DNA of 64,000 bases, from assembly GCA_964473255.1 (NCBI GenBank), contig CAYYOT010000010.1, positions 1-64,000 on the forward strand, written 5' to 3'. Source of the DNA: Kuafuiihalomonas sp964473255 (GTDB lineage Bacteria; Myxococcota; Kuafuiibacteriia; Kuafuiibacteriales; Kuafuiibacteriaceae). Made by a program: the position numbers and the translations under genes. The notes under the pieces are model-generated. The model worked only from the letters and a program-made list of their open reading frames with translations, did not search any database and was not told the DNA's origin. Shown in pieces: positions 50,720 through 60,486 of the stretch. Positions within the stretch are counted from its first letter, which is position 1. Every line of letters starts with the position of its first letter.

Positions 50720-53716
50720 CTAGGGATCGATCGAAGTGGTCACGGCCGCGGCGAACGCAGCCTCGGCCCGCGCGCGCGAAGCGTCCGTTTGCTCGCTCAA
50801 AGCGGCCAGCACGTGGCAACCGCCACTCACCCACGGATCGTCGACCAAGGTGGAAGCGAAAGTGTCGCCGTTCAGTCGCACGGCGCAGTCGCCGTCCCCC
50901 ATCCACACGCCGAGACTCGGTTCGCGCTCGACGCCGACCGTCGCCAGGAGCGTCGTCAGCGGCTCGACCGCACCGAAGCGCTCGGACATGGGCATGGTCA
51001 GGGGTCGCAGGCAGTCGGAGGGCGGTGATGCATCGCCCGTCACGGGGTCGACCAATCCGGGGGCACTCAGCCATCCTCGCGCCAGACTGCCGAACTCGTC
51101 CGGGCACCAAGCCGGTGCTCGGCTCGGAACGCCGCGAACGGCCAACGAAGCGAGTTCCCGAAGCTCCGGGGTGAAGAGCTCGGCGGGATGCCCGGGAGCG
51201 GCGTCGTCCAGGGTGAGGTCGACGATCGCCGACTGGAGAAGCTCATCACGTTCGCGGAAGCGGCCGAACGGCTCGCCGACCCACACGTCGACTTCCTGGT
51301 CGCAGCGCGTGAGCGCATCGTAGTCTCGGCAATAGCCCTCCGGATCGGGTCGAACGGCCACTTCGAGGACCAGGTTGAGGACGATGGCGGCGGCGGAAGC
51401 CAGCGAGCGTCCGATCGGATCGCGGAAAGCATCGGGCATGCGGTCGGGGGACGAGTCTTCGCCTTCCTGCGAGCGAGCGTGAAGGGTCTGCGAAGCGAGC
51501 CGTCCACGAAGGAGGGCTCGGTCCCACGGCGGACGCGGGTCATCCAGCCAGCCTTCGGTTCGGAAGGAGTAGACGTCGTAGGCAGCGGACCAGTGCGGCA
51601 GCACGCCCCAGTCGCCGGCCTCGCATCCCCAGGTGCGTCCGCCGAAGGCCGCTTCCGGTGTGCAGTGGACGAACGGCACCTCCCGCGTGTGGAGGGCACT
51701 CTCGGCTTCCACGTAGCTCCGCTGGGAGATCCGCTCGAGCGCCTCTTGAGGGGTCGAACACGTATCGCGGCACAAGAAGTCGAGAAGGCCGACCGGCCCG
51801 TGCGCTTCGATGAACGCGGCTACCTTCGCTCTCTCGGGGACGTCGTGGTCGAAGGTGAGCACCAGGTCGGCATAGCCGAACCGCAGGGCCGCGCGGTCAT
51901 AGGGGCCCAGATCGACCTGCTCGGTGCGCAGCGCCAGCGGAAGGGGGTCGGTGACCGACGCCGTCAGACGATGGGTCGGGTCGAGATTCAGAGGGTCGGT
52001 CGAGGCGGCATAGTTGGGGCGTACGCCGAGGCCGAGCAGGAGCGCCTTTAGCCAACGATGGCGAAAAAGGCGCTCTCGGGTCCGGCGCTCGGCCTCCTCG
52101 GGACCAGCGGTCCCGACCCGGGTGGCCAAGGTCAGGGCCCCGACAGTGCCTCGGTCGTCGACCAAGCGGCCAGCGGCGAGCCAATCGGACCGAAACTTCG
52201 CTCGCACCTGCCGTCCATCGTGCCAGTCGCGACGCTCCTCGATCGTTGCCGACACGGGACGACCGAGGGCTCGGGAAGCAGCTCCGGCGCTCGAAAGACG
52301 GATGCGTTGGGCGTCGGCGGATGGCAACGTCGTCGTCGCGCGCGCCAGACGCGTCTCGAGGCGGGAAGCGAACGCGTTCGACGCGAACGACGTCAGTCCG
52401 ACCTCGAATCGTTGGTTCGCCGCCTGCACGGCCCGCAGGAGCGACGTCGAAGAGGGACTTCCGCGGGAGGCGAGCAGGCGCTCCGTCCAGTGGGCCGTCC
52501 GCTCGGCTTGGGCGATCGGCGTCGTGAAGTCAGCGTCGACCTGAAGCCGCACGATTCGACCCGAGCTGCGCTCGACGAACGAGCCCACCGAGATCGCGAA
52601 TGGGCCACCCGCGGGGAGAATGCCGACCCGGTGGTGGCGAAGGTCGCCGGTTCGCGCCCAGTGAATCGAGCCCCGTCCCGTCTCGTGGTCCCATGTCTCC
52701 GCCTCCGCGGCTCGGCAGAGGGCTTCGAGGGTCACCGGGTCCGGCTCTTCGAGGCCGATACAGGGCTCTGATGCGCAGGCCCGCGCCTCGACGCGCGCCG
52801 CCAACTCTGGATCGTCTCGAAAAAGGGGGGCCAACGCCGCGACCGAGCAACCGCTAGGGCGGATCTGAAGAGCATCCTCGGGTACCGCGGCGCCGCGTTC
52901 TTCAAAGGCGCCCTCCAGCTCGGCCGAGATGCGGCGCACGGCCTCCTCCAAGGCCACGACGGCGTTGGCGGGAACGTCGGGGGCCAGCTCCAAGACCACG
53001 GGCTCGACCTGTCGGTCGGACCAAGGTACGCGCTCGTCCACAAAGGCCAAACGCGGAAGGGCGCCGACCGCGTCGAAGCCGAAGCGGTCGAGCTCGTCGA
53101 ACTTCGACCTCAGCCGCGAGTCGGGCTCGGCGGCGAGCGGTCGCATGCTGTAGCGAAGCCATACCGTCAGGTCGGGTTCGAAACCCAGCTCGTCGGCGAC
53201 GTCGTGGCCCAATCGGACCGCGGCGGGGGTCGTCCATTCGATATAATCCCGTGCCGCGCGATGACCTTCGAAAGCGGCGGACTCGACGAAGGGCGAAGCC
53301 ACGTGGGGCAGGGGTCGAACGTCGAACAGCGGGCCGACATCGACGGGAACGTCGTTGCTCCCGAAGTCGACGACCAGCGCGCCCGAACCGGTCTCGGTCG
53401 CCAAGGCGGCGAAGAGACGACCATCGTCGTTGCTCACGAAAAGGCGGTCGGCGGCGACCTCGAAGCTGACGCGTTCGAGAGGTGCATGAAGGCCGCTCAG
53501 GGAAGCCGCGGGTCCCGTCTCGCCCGGCGGGGCGACCACCGACACGCCCAGGTACCACTCACGGTCGCTGTCGAACCAACCCGCCGGAAGGCCGGCTTCA
53601 AAGAGCTGGGGGGCCTCGGCTCCGCACCCGAGGGTCGTAGCGAGGGCAAGGATGCTTGCCGCTCGAAACCGATCGCCCGCGAACACCCCGCGAGTGTACA
53701 GCAAGTCCGAGGCCAC
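50720..53716 (-). CDS. Large lipoprotein related to zinc metalloproteases, active site apparently lost
   Basis: A 998-residue protein with a lipoprotein signal (T-T-L-G-C, about 28-32). The region from about 545 onward follows the metzincin-type metalloprotease family with DUF4953/DUF5117 domains: P-N-Y-A-A-S-T-D matches the usual H-N-F-x-A-S-T-D, and L-G-P-Y-D-R-A-A-L-R-F-G-Y-A-D follows as in that family. But where HExxHxxGxxH is expected the sequence reads K-A-L-L-L-G-L-G-V-R-P (about 555-565): all three zinc His and the catalytic Glu are absent, only the Gly is kept. It may be a non-catalytic binding protein. A GTG at 53686 is an alternative start. Confidence 0.75.
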   Translation of the reverse strand: MASDLLYTRGVFAGDRFRAASILALATTLGCGAEAPQLFEAGLPAGWFDSDREWYLGVSVVAPPGETGPAASLSGLHAPLERVSFEVAADRLFVSNDDGRLFAALATETGSGALVVDFGSNDVPVDVGPLFDVRPLPHVASPFVESAAFEGHRAARDYIEWTTPAAVRLGHDVADELGFEPDLTVWLRYSMRPLAAEPDSRLRSKFDELDRFGFDAVGALPRLAFVDERVPWSDRQVEPVVLELAPDVPANAVVALEEAVRRISAELEGAFEERGAAVPEDALQIRPSGCSVAALAPLFRDDPELAARVEARACASEPCIGLEEPDPVTLEALCRAAEAETWDHETGRGSIHWARTGDLRHHRVGILPAGGPFAISVGSFVERSSGRIVRLQVDADFTTPIAQAERTAHWTERLLASRGSPSSTSLLRAVQAANQRFEVGLTSFASNAFASRLETRLARATTTLPSADAQRIRLSSAGAASRALGRPVSATIEERRDWHDGRQVRAKFRSDWLAAGRLVDDRGTVGALTLATRVGTAGPEEAERRTRERLFRHRWLKALLLGLGVRPNYAASTDPLNLDPTHRLTASVTDPLPLALRTEQVDLGPYDRAALRFGYADLVLTFDHDVPERAKVAAFIEAHGPVGLLDFLCRDTCSTPQEALERISQRSYVEAESALHTREVPFVHCTPEAAFGGRTWGCEAGDWGVLPHWSAAYDVYSFRTEGWLDDPRPPWDRALLRGRLASQTLHARSQEGEDSSPDRMPDAFRDPIGRSLASAAAIVLNLVLEVAVRPDPEGYCRDYDALTRCDQEVDVWVGEPFGRFRERDELLQSAIVDLTLDDAAPGHPAELFTPELRELASLAVRGVPSRAPAWCPDEFGSLARGWLSAPGLVDPVTGDASPPSDCLRPLTMPMSERFGAVEPLTTLLATVGVEREPSLGVWMGDGDCAVRLNGDTFASTLVDDPWVSGGCHVLAALSEQTDASRARAEAAFAAAVTTSIDP

Positions 53717-53733
53717 GGCCGGCCGGTTGATGG

Positions 53734-55662
53734 TTAGACGTCCAGCTCGTCCACGTCGGCCGCTTCGGCGTACTCCATGATGAATCGGTAACGCGGCGCG
53801 GGATCCTTTCCCATGAGCTCCTGCATCGTCGTCGATGACGCTTCGTCGAGGACGACCCGAAGAGTTTTTCGGTGCTTGGGGTCCAAGGTCGTCGCCTTGA
53901 GGTCCGGAGCCGGCATCTCGCCCAGCCCTTTGAAGCGGCTGACCCGCGGAGAGACGTTCTTGGGCAGGTCGGACAGGATGCGATCCCGCTCTCCATCGTC
54001 CAGCGCCCAGTGCGTCTCCTTGGCGGCGTCGATCCGATACAGAGGCGGCTGGGCCAGGAAGATGTGCCCCCCCTGGACCAGCTCCGGCATGTGCATCACG
54101 AAGAACGTCAGAAGCAGCGAGGCGATGTGAGCCCCGTCGTAGTCGGAGTCCATCAACAGGAACACTCGTTCGTAGCGAAGCTTGCTCAAGTCGAGTTTGG
54201 CGCCGATCCCGCAGCCGAGAGCAGAGACGATGTTTCCGATTTCCTTGTTGTCCAAGACCTTGGTCAAGGAAGCTTGCATCGTATTCAAGACTTTGCCGCG
54301 GAGCGGAAGGATGGCCTGTGTTTTTCGGTCGCGAGCCATCTTTGCCGAGCCGCCCGCGGAGTCACCTTCCACGATGAAGAGCTCGCTGTTTCTCGGGTTC
54401 GTGCTCGCGCAGTCGGCGAGCTTCCCCGGGAGATTCAAACGGTGGGATACGGCCGACTTGCGCGTGACCTGCTGCGCGGCTACCCGCGACGCCTGGCGGG
54501 CTCGGGCGGCGAGCTCCACCCGGTCGCAGATCTGGTCGGCCATCGTGCCGTTGTGGAGCAGCCAGTGCTCGAGCGCCGGACGGACCATGTTCTCCAGGAG
54601 CCCCTGGGCTTCGGAGTTGTTCAGTCGACCCTTCGTCTGGCCTTGAAACTGCGGTTCCTTGATGTAGGTCGAAAGGATGCCGACCAGACCCTCGCGGATG
54701 TCCTCGGCCGAGATCGTGAGGCCCTTGGGAATGCGCTTCTTTGCCGTCATGTAGGCGCGTACCGCTTTGACGACCGCGGCCTTCAGCCCGTTTTCGTGAC
54801 TGCCGCCGTCGGCGGTACGCACACCGTTCGCGAAGGAGTACAGCGATTCGGACGTGCCTTCGGTCCAGGTCAAGATAAGCTGGGTTCGCGGATACTCCTC
54901 TCGTTCCAAGAGGAACGGTTCGGTGTGGATGCTTCGCCGGCCGAGGCCTTCGAGCAGATGCGGCAAGTACTCCTCGAGGCCTCCCGGGTGATGGAACTCG
55001 AGCTCCTCGCCGGCCCTGGGGTCCTGGTACCGAATCGTGACCTCGGGGTGGAGGAAAGCTTTGCTTTCGAGAAGCTCTTTGACGCGCTTCGGGTCGAAGC
55101 GTGAGGTCATGGAGAAGATGGTCGGATCGGGGCGAAAATGAATCCGAGTTCCCGTTCGACGAGTCGACCTCAGCTTCTTCAGCTTGGTCTTCGGTTTTCC
55201 CAATCCGAAGGCCTGCGTCCATTCGTGGCCGTCACGTTCGACCCAGACGGTGAGTTCCTCCGATAGCGCATTCACCACCGACGAACCGACACCGTGCAGG
55301 CCTCCGGAGACCTCGTAGCTGCTGCCTTCGAACTTGCCGCCCGTATGGAGGGTGGTCAGGATCAGCTCGACCGCAGGCCTGCCGTACTTCTTCATCTTGG
55401 CCACGGGAATTCCGCGGCCGTCATCCCGGATGCTCACCCCGCGATGGTCGTCGTCCAACACGACTTCGATCGTTCGGGCGTGCCCGTTGATCACTTCGTC
55501 GACCGAGTTGTCCAGGATCTCGCGAAGGAGGTGATGGTAGCCATGAAGGTCGGTCCCGCCGATGTACATGCCGGGCCGCAGCCGGACCGGCTCGAGTCCC
55601 TCCAGGACTCGGATGTCCTCGGCGTCGTAGCGTTTGGCGGAAGAAGACGTACGCCGAGCCAT
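53734..55662 (-). CDS. parE: DNA topoisomerase IV subunit B
   Basis: ATPase subunit of topoisomerase IV, which decatenates daughter chromosomes. The 642-residue protein has the GHKL ATP-binding residues E-I-L-D-N-S-V-D-E (about 48-56) and D-D-G-R-G-I-P, G-G-L-H-G-V-G, the Toprim segment E-G-D-S-A-G-G-S-A (about 429-437), P-L-R-G-K, and the D-x-D of L-M-D-S-D-Y-D-G-A-H. It is without the insert typical of proteobacterial GyrB. Its ATG overlaps the parC stop (TGATG), so parC and parE are cotranslated. ParE rather than GyrB is inferred from the pairing. Confidence 0.92.
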   Translation of the reverse strand: MARRTSSSAKRYDAEDIRVLEGLEPVRLRPGMYIGGTDLHGYHHLLREILDNSVDEVINGHARTIEVVLDDDHRGVSIRDDGRGIPVAKMKKYGRPAVELILTTLHTGGKFEGSSYEVSGGLHGVGSSVVNALSEELTVWVERDGHEWTQAFGLGKPKTKLKKLRSTRRTGTRIHFRPDPTIFSMTSRFDPKRVKELLESKAFLHPEVTIRYQDPRAGEELEFHHPGGLEEYLPHLLEGLGRRSIHTEPFLLEREEYPRTQLILTWTEGTSESLYSFANGVRTADGGSHENGLKAAVVKAVRAYMTAKKRIPKGLTISAEDIREGLVGILSTYIKEPQFQGQTKGRLNNSEAQGLLENMVRPALEHWLLHNGTMADQICDRVELAARARQASRVAAQQVTRKSAVSHRLNLPGKLADCASTNPRNSELFIVEGDSAGGSAKMARDRKTQAILPLRGKVLNTMQASLTKVLDNKEIGNIVSALGCGIGAKLDLSKLRYERVFLLMDSDYDGAHIASLLLTFFVMHMPELVQGGHIFLAQPPLYRIDAAKETHWALDDGERDRILSDLPKNVSPRVSRFKGLGEMPAPDLKATTLDPKHRKTLRVVLDEASSTTMQELMGKDPAPRYRFIMEYAEAADVDELDV

Positions 55663-57995
55663 CAGCCTTCCTCCGTTTCGCCGAGTTCCGGCACTGCCGG
55701 TTCGAGCGGTTCGAATTCGGCAAACCGGGAGCGCTTCACGAGGGCCTTGCCTCGTCCCGCGCGGGTGGCGGCGAGACTATCGGCGAACAGCTCGTACCGT
55801 CGTCCCTTTTCCGTCTTGACCACGACCGATCCCTTGCGTTCCGAGGGCACGTACCGGGCGACGAGGATCTCGGAGTTGGCGGCGAGCTTGATCAGCTGCG
55901 TCCCTCGACCCGGTCCCGACAGGACGGTGAGCTCCTCCAGGTCGACGGCGATCCCGTGCCCGTCGGTGGTGGCGGCCAGGACGTACCCCGTGACGTCCTC
56001 GTTTGCCTGCAGGAACACCGTGCACACTTCATCGGACTCGCGTAGCCGAGCGAACTTCCGCCCGCTCCGCGTCGACGGTTCTCGATGCGGCCACAAGGCA
56101 AAGCGAAACGACAGGCCGCCTCGCGTTACGGCAACGCCGTACGGAGGGCAGGGCGTGCCGTCCTCGTACACCTCCTCCCCTTCGGGGATGGTCACCATCC
56201 GCGGGTCGAACGATAGCGCGGCGACGACGCGCTCCCCGTCATCGAACTTGAAGAGCTTCTGCAGCGGGTCGCCGTACCCGGTCGAGGCGGGTATTCCGTC
56301 GATCCGCGTGACATAGCAGATGCCGCGGTTCGTGAAGAAAGCGCAGGTCGAACGGGTGGAGCCGGCGAGACACGCGAGCACCCGGTCACCGTCCTTGACG
56401 CGCGTGGAGGACAGGTCGCGGACGGTCTGCTGGCGCTTAACCCAGCCCCGTTCGGTCACGATGACATAGGCGTCCTCCTCGACGATGAAGTCGGCGGCCG
56501 AGAACTCGGGCTCGGCTTCCTGGCTGACGATCCTCGTTCGTCGCTTGTCGCCATACGCCTTCTTCACCTCCTCCAGCTCGGCCTTGAGGAGGTTGCGCAG
56601 CTTGCTGGGACTCTTGAGGATGCCGCGGAGTCGTCGGACTTCGGCTCGCTTTTCGTCGGCTTCTTTCCGCACGAGCAGGATCTCGAGCTTGGCCAGCCGG
56701 TACAGGCGCAGCTCGAGAATGGCGTTGGTCTGCTCCTCCGAGAGATCGAAGCGCCGCATCAGCTTCTTGGCGGCGTCGTCCCGCCCGTTGCTGGCCCGGA
56801 TGAGCTTGATGATTTCGTCGAGGGCGTCGAATACTTTTTCGAACCCCTCCAAGACATGAAGGCGCTTCTCGAGCTGGTCGAGCTCGAAACGCAGGCGATT
56901 CTGAAGCACCTCGTTCCGAAAATCGACGAAGTGCCGGAGCATGGAGCCCAGGTCCAACCGGTCCGGCGTAGGGAGGGTCGGATTGTCGGAGGGTACGAGG
57001 CAGGTGAGATTGACGGCGACGTTGGTCTGCAGCGGGGTGTGCTTGAACAAGTAGGCCATCACCAGCTCGGGATTGGCGTCCCTTTTCAGCTCGAGGACGA
57101 CCCGCACGTCGGTCGTCGACTCGTCGCGCACATCCACCAGGGCAGGGAGCTTCCGAGAAACGATCGCTTCCGCGATCTTCTCGATGACCACCCGCTTTTC
57201 CAGGCCGTACGGGACGGAGCGCAGGACGACCCGCGGCGCGCCCGAGCGGCCCTCCAGCTTCCATTCGGCGCGGAGCTTCAGGCTGCCTTGTCCGGTCTCG
57301 TAGACCTGTCGAAGCTCGGCCTTCGAGCTCACGAGCTCGCCCCCGGTCGGAAAGTCCGGGCCCTTGATGAACCGCTGAAGGCGCGCGGTGGTCAGCGCCG
57401 GGTCGTCCACCAAGGCGATGCAGGCGTCGACGACCTCGGTGAGGTTGTGGGGGGGAATGCTCGTGGCGAGTCCGACGGCGATGCCTTGGGCCCCATTGAC
57501 CAGCAGGTTTGGATACCGCGCGGGGAGGACCTGGGGCTCGGCTCGCTCGGCATCGAACGTAGGACGAAACGGGACGGTCTTCTGCTTCAGCTCGGCGAGC
57601 AGTTCGACGGCGAGAGGCGCGAGCTTGGCCTCGGTATAGCGGTACGCCGCCGGGGGGTCGCCGTCCTGCGAGCCGAAGTTGCCCTGGCCCACGACGAGGG
57701 GCGCCCGCATGACCCAATCTTGGGCCATCCGGACCAGCGCGTCGTAGACCGCGCCATCGCCGTGCGGATGATACTTGCCGATGACGTCGCCGACGATGCG
57801 AGCGCACTTGGCCGGTTTGCCGTCCGGGTTGACCCGAAGCTCATGATGCATCGCGTACAGGATGCGCCGCTGGACGGGTTTGAGGCCGTCGCGGACGTCG
57901 GGGATCGCCCGGGAGGTGATGACGCTGAGCGCGTAGTTCATGTAGAGGCGCCGGGCCTCCTCGCTCAGGGACACCTCGAGGATGTGCGGGTCCAT
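55662..57995 (-). CDS. parC: DNA topoisomerase IV subunit A
   Basis: Cleavage/religation subunit of topoisomerase IV. The 777-residue protein shows S-R-A-I-P-D-V-R-D-G-L-K-P-V-Q-R-R (about 28-44), G-K-Y-H-P-H-G-D-G-A-V-Y-D (quinolone region, about 74-86), and the active-site Tyr in A-A-Y-R-Y-T-E (near residue 120). A beta-pinwheel C-terminal domain follows, and the GyrA-box Q-R-R-G-G-K-G is absent, which points to ParC rather than GyrA. The position of GyrA Ser83 is Gly here. It starts the two-gene operon with parE. Confidence 0.93.
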   Translation of the reverse strand: MDPHILEVSLSEEARRLYMNYALSVITSRAIPDVRDGLKPVQRRILYAMHHELRVNPDGKPAKCARIVGDVIGKYHPHGDGAVYDALVRMAQDWVMRAPLVVGQGNFGSQDGDPPAAYRYTEAKLAPLAVELLAELKQKTVPFRPTFDAERAEPQVLPARYPNLLVNGAQGIAVGLATSIPPHNLTEVVDACIALVDDPALTTARLQRFIKGPDFPTGGELVSSKAELRQVYETGQGSLKLRAEWKLEGRSGAPRVVLRSVPYGLEKRVVIEKIAEAIVSRKLPALVDVRDESTTDVRVVLELKRDANPELVMAYLFKHTPLQTNVAVNLTCLVPSDNPTLPTPDRLDLGSMLRHFVDFRNEVLQNRLRFELDQLEKRLHVLEGFEKVFDALDEIIKLIRASNGRDDAAKKLMRRFDLSEEQTNAILELRLYRLAKLEILLVRKEADEKRAEVRRLRGILKSPSKLRNLLKAELEEVKKAYGDKRRTRIVSQEAEPEFSAADFIVEEDAYVIVTERGWVKRQQTVRDLSSTRVKDGDRVLACLAGSTRSTCAFFTNRGICYVTRIDGIPASTGYGDPLQKLFKFDDGERVVAALSFDPRMVTIPEGEEVYEDGTPCPPYGVAVTRGGLSFRFALWPHREPSTRSGRKFARLRESDEVCTVFLQANEDVTGYVLAATTDGHGIAVDLEELTVLSGPGRGTQLIKLAANSEILVARYVPSERKGSVVVKTEKGRRYELFADSLAATRAGRGKALVKRSRFAEFEPLEPAVPELGETEEG

Positions 57996-58209
57996 TTGTT
58001 CAGGTCGGTTTAGCGAGCCGCGAGATCGGCGTCAAACCGCGGCTCCCTCGAAGACGGTTCGCGGAGCCGTTCGCGGTTGCACGGTCGGCGCGGTTCATGT
58101 CGTTAAAATCTGAGGGGTTCGCTTGCGAAGACCGAACGGATGTACGCGGCTACGGCACAAAGGGGCTGAAGACCGCACTGGTCTCGGTCTTGCCTAGGAA
58201 AGCATCCGG

Positions 58210-60105
58210 ATGGGTCTCCGAAGCCTGATCGCGCCTGTTGCCGCCCTGGTCCTCGCCCATGGACCACCGGTTCGGGCTCACGAGATCGAGCTCCCCGTGG
58301 CGGAGCTGGACCGCAGCGTGCGAGCCATCGAGCGCACCATCGCCCATTACAGAGAACGGCCGGTGTTCGAGCCGATGGTGTCCCATACCTCCGACCATCG
58401 GCGGGTTCTCGGAGCGGCGGAGATCGACTTCGCCCTGGGGGACGGGGCGCGAGCCCTGCGGCTTCTCTTGGCGCAGGCCCAGCAGCCGAAGTTCCGACAG
58501 GCTCGCGAGTACGTCCCGACCCTGCTCCTGATCTCCGAAATCCTCGAGCGGTCCGGGGACGACTACGGTGCCATGCACTATGCCCGAAAGGCCCTCGAAA
58601 ACGGCGGTGATGCCGAGGCGATGGCGGAGGCGGGCGCCCGTTGGTTCAAGCTCGCTCGGCGCTGGCAGCGTCTCGCGCCGCGACGTGAGGTCTATGAGCT
58701 GTGGCGCCGCAACGGCGGACAGGCGGCAGCCGCAGGCGATGAGGCTGCCGGCGTCCTGTACGAGGCGGCTTTCGCGGCCCGGGCACTGGGCCAGGCGGCT
58801 GAGGCCCAGCGCTTGTTGGCACAGGTGCCTTCGGGCAGTCCCCACGGTTCTCGCGCGGCCTATCTGGCCGCGGTGGTCTTCGTGGGGCAGGGCGATCTCG
58901 GGAACGCCGAGCGGTGGTTTTCGGCGGTCATGGAATGGCCGATTCCAGCTCGGTTCGAGGAGCGCCCCACGCAGCGGGCGCTGGAGCGCGAGGTTCGCGA
59001 GCTCGCAGCGCTGTCCGCCGGTCGACTGCGCTACGAGGGTGGCCGACTCGAAGAAGCGATGGAGGCCTACGGCCGAGTGCCGGAGACCTCGGTGCACTTT
59101 CGGGAGGCGTGCTGGGAACAGGCCTTCCTGACGCTCGAGCTCGAGCAGCCTCGCCGGACCATGGACCACCTGAAGTGTGTGCAGGACCTGGGAGCGAGCG
59201 GAAAGCGTCACGTCGATGCCCGCCTGTTCGAGGCTTCCCTGCTCGCCCATCTCGGGCACTATGAGCGGTCGCTCGAGCGGTACGATCTGCTCCACCGTCA
59301 GTTCGAGCGGGAGCATGCGGCGTTCGCTGAGCTCGCGGACCGCATCGAGGACCCGGCTCGCTTTCTGTTCGACGCCATGGAGCGCTCCGCCAGCGACGAC
59401 GACCCGAATTTGTCGCCGGGAGCACCCACGCTGTTCGGCGATGCGTGGACCAAAGAGGTCGACTCGGCCTACCGCATCGACAGCGGGCTGGACGGAGCGG
59501 TCGGCGACTCGACGGTCATGGAACGCGAGGTCGCCGAGTACCTCGCGCTACTGCAGAACGTGGACTCGTTCCCTCAGGTGCGATTTCGGCGGGAGAACAT
59601 CAACCGACTGCTGGTCGAGATCGACCATCTCATCGGGCACGCCGGCGACCTCTCGCTGAAGACCCACGCAAGCCTCGAGCTGACCGATGCAGGGGGCCAT
59701 CCCGCCGAGCAGGCCAAGCTCCGCGAGCTGATGACGCGCCTTCGGCAGGCGCGCACCGAGGCCCAGGCCGAGCTGACCGCGCTGCTCGCCGAAGCCGAGC
59801 GCCAGCTCCGCGCCGCGCGCGCCGAGCTGACGGCCCTCGACGACGAGCTGGCCCGCATTCGGCGGACAGCGTCGACCCTCCGCCGCGAGGCAGACGACGT
59901 CGCCGACACCGTGGCTCGTGCCTCGCTGGAAGACGTCGAGGAACACCTCGCCGGCGCCGCCATGCGAGCGGAGGTTGGGGTGCTCGACACCTTCTGGCTG
60001 AAGAAGCAGGAGCGCACGCGCGCCATCGAGAGGCTCCTTGCGGAGAAGAAGGAAGCCGAAGCCCAGATCGATGAAGCCCGGCGCATCGCCGACCAACTGC
60101 GTTGA
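58210..60105 (+). CDS. Secreted or periplasmic TPR/coiled-coil protein
   Basis: A 631-residue protein with an N-terminal signal peptide (hydrophobic residues about 5-16, a likely cleavage at V-R-A before H-E-I-E, about 22). Residues about 60-400 are helical and TPR-like (A-M-H-Y-A-R-K-A-L-E-N-G-G, A-A-Y-L-A-A-V-V-F-V-G-Q-G-D-L-G-N-A-E-R-W-F). The last about 140 residues are a long coiled coil rich in Glu, Ala, Leu and Arg. Function unknown; similar proteins in myxobacteria are envelope-associated. The ATG at 58210 is followed directly by the signal peptide. Confidence 0.75.
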   Translation: MGLRSLIAPVAALVLAHGPPVRAHEIELPVAELDRSVRAIERTIAHYRERPVFEPMVSHTSDHRRVLGAAEIDFALGDGARALRLLLAQAQQPKFRQAREYVPTLLLISEILERSGDDYGAMHYARKALENGGDAEAMAEAGARWFKLARRWQRLAPRREVYELWRRNGGQAAAAGDEAAGVLYEAAFAARALGQAAEAQRLLAQVPSGSPHGSRAAYLAAVVFVGQGDLGNAERWFSAVMEWPIPARFEERPTQRALEREVRELAALSAGRLRYEGGRLEEAMEAYGRVPETSVHFREACWEQAFLTLELEQPRRTMDHLKCVQDLGASGKRHVDARLFEASLLAHLGHYERSLERYDLLHRQFEREHAAFAELADRIEDPARFLFDAMERSASDDDPNLSPGAPTLFGDAWTKEVDSAYRIDSGLDGAVGDSTVMEREVAEYLALLQNVDSFPQVRFRRENINRLLVEIDHLIGHAGDLSLKTHASLELTDAGGHPAEQAKLRELMTRLRQARTEAQAELTALLAEAERQLRAARAELTALDDELARIRRTASTLRREADDVADTVARASLEDVEEHLAGAAMRAEVGVLDTFWLKKQERTRAIERLLAEKKEAEAQIDEARRIADQLR

Positions 60106-60486
60106 AGTTTCACTTCGGCGGACACCCGCGCAAAGCGCGCAAGAGTACGGAAACCCGAACGCAAGTCAGATTGTCGGGATGCGTCCGACAGAACGTCACA
60201 GGTGCCCTTTGGGCGCCGATCTGACCCTTACGATCCGTTCCTTGCGGGGAGTGGCGGCCGTGGTTCGCATCACGGCCCGAACCGCCAAATCCTGACCAAG
60301 CTATCAGTGTAAACGCCAGTAAATGTGGCCTGGCGCACGGAAAACACATCCAAACTTACCCTAATTCCACGGTAAAAATCGGGGTCCCACGGAGTCAGCG
60401 TGCTTTACGAGTCACCGTCTCCTAGGCAAGCCTGCATGTCGCCGAACTGACTATGAGTTCGGCCACCCAACCTGAGGATCCCATTG
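60106..60486. other. Intergenic region between two outward-facing plus-strand genes
   Basis: A 381-base stretch with no convincing gene. It is less GC-rich at its right end than its surroundings, as expected for a promoter of the next gene, but I see no clear -35/-10 pair. Two hairpins stand out: GGTGCCC-TTT-GGGCGCC (60201-60217), perhaps a terminator of the upstream gene, and GGCCGTG with an 8-base loop and CACGGCC (60256-60277), a possible operator or RNA structure. Confidence 0.4.

Noticed and set aside
58014..58209. A TTGCAC and TAAAAT pair between parC and the TPR gene considered as a promoter
   Set aside because: The spacing is about 21 bases, too long for a sigma70 promoter, so it was not listed.
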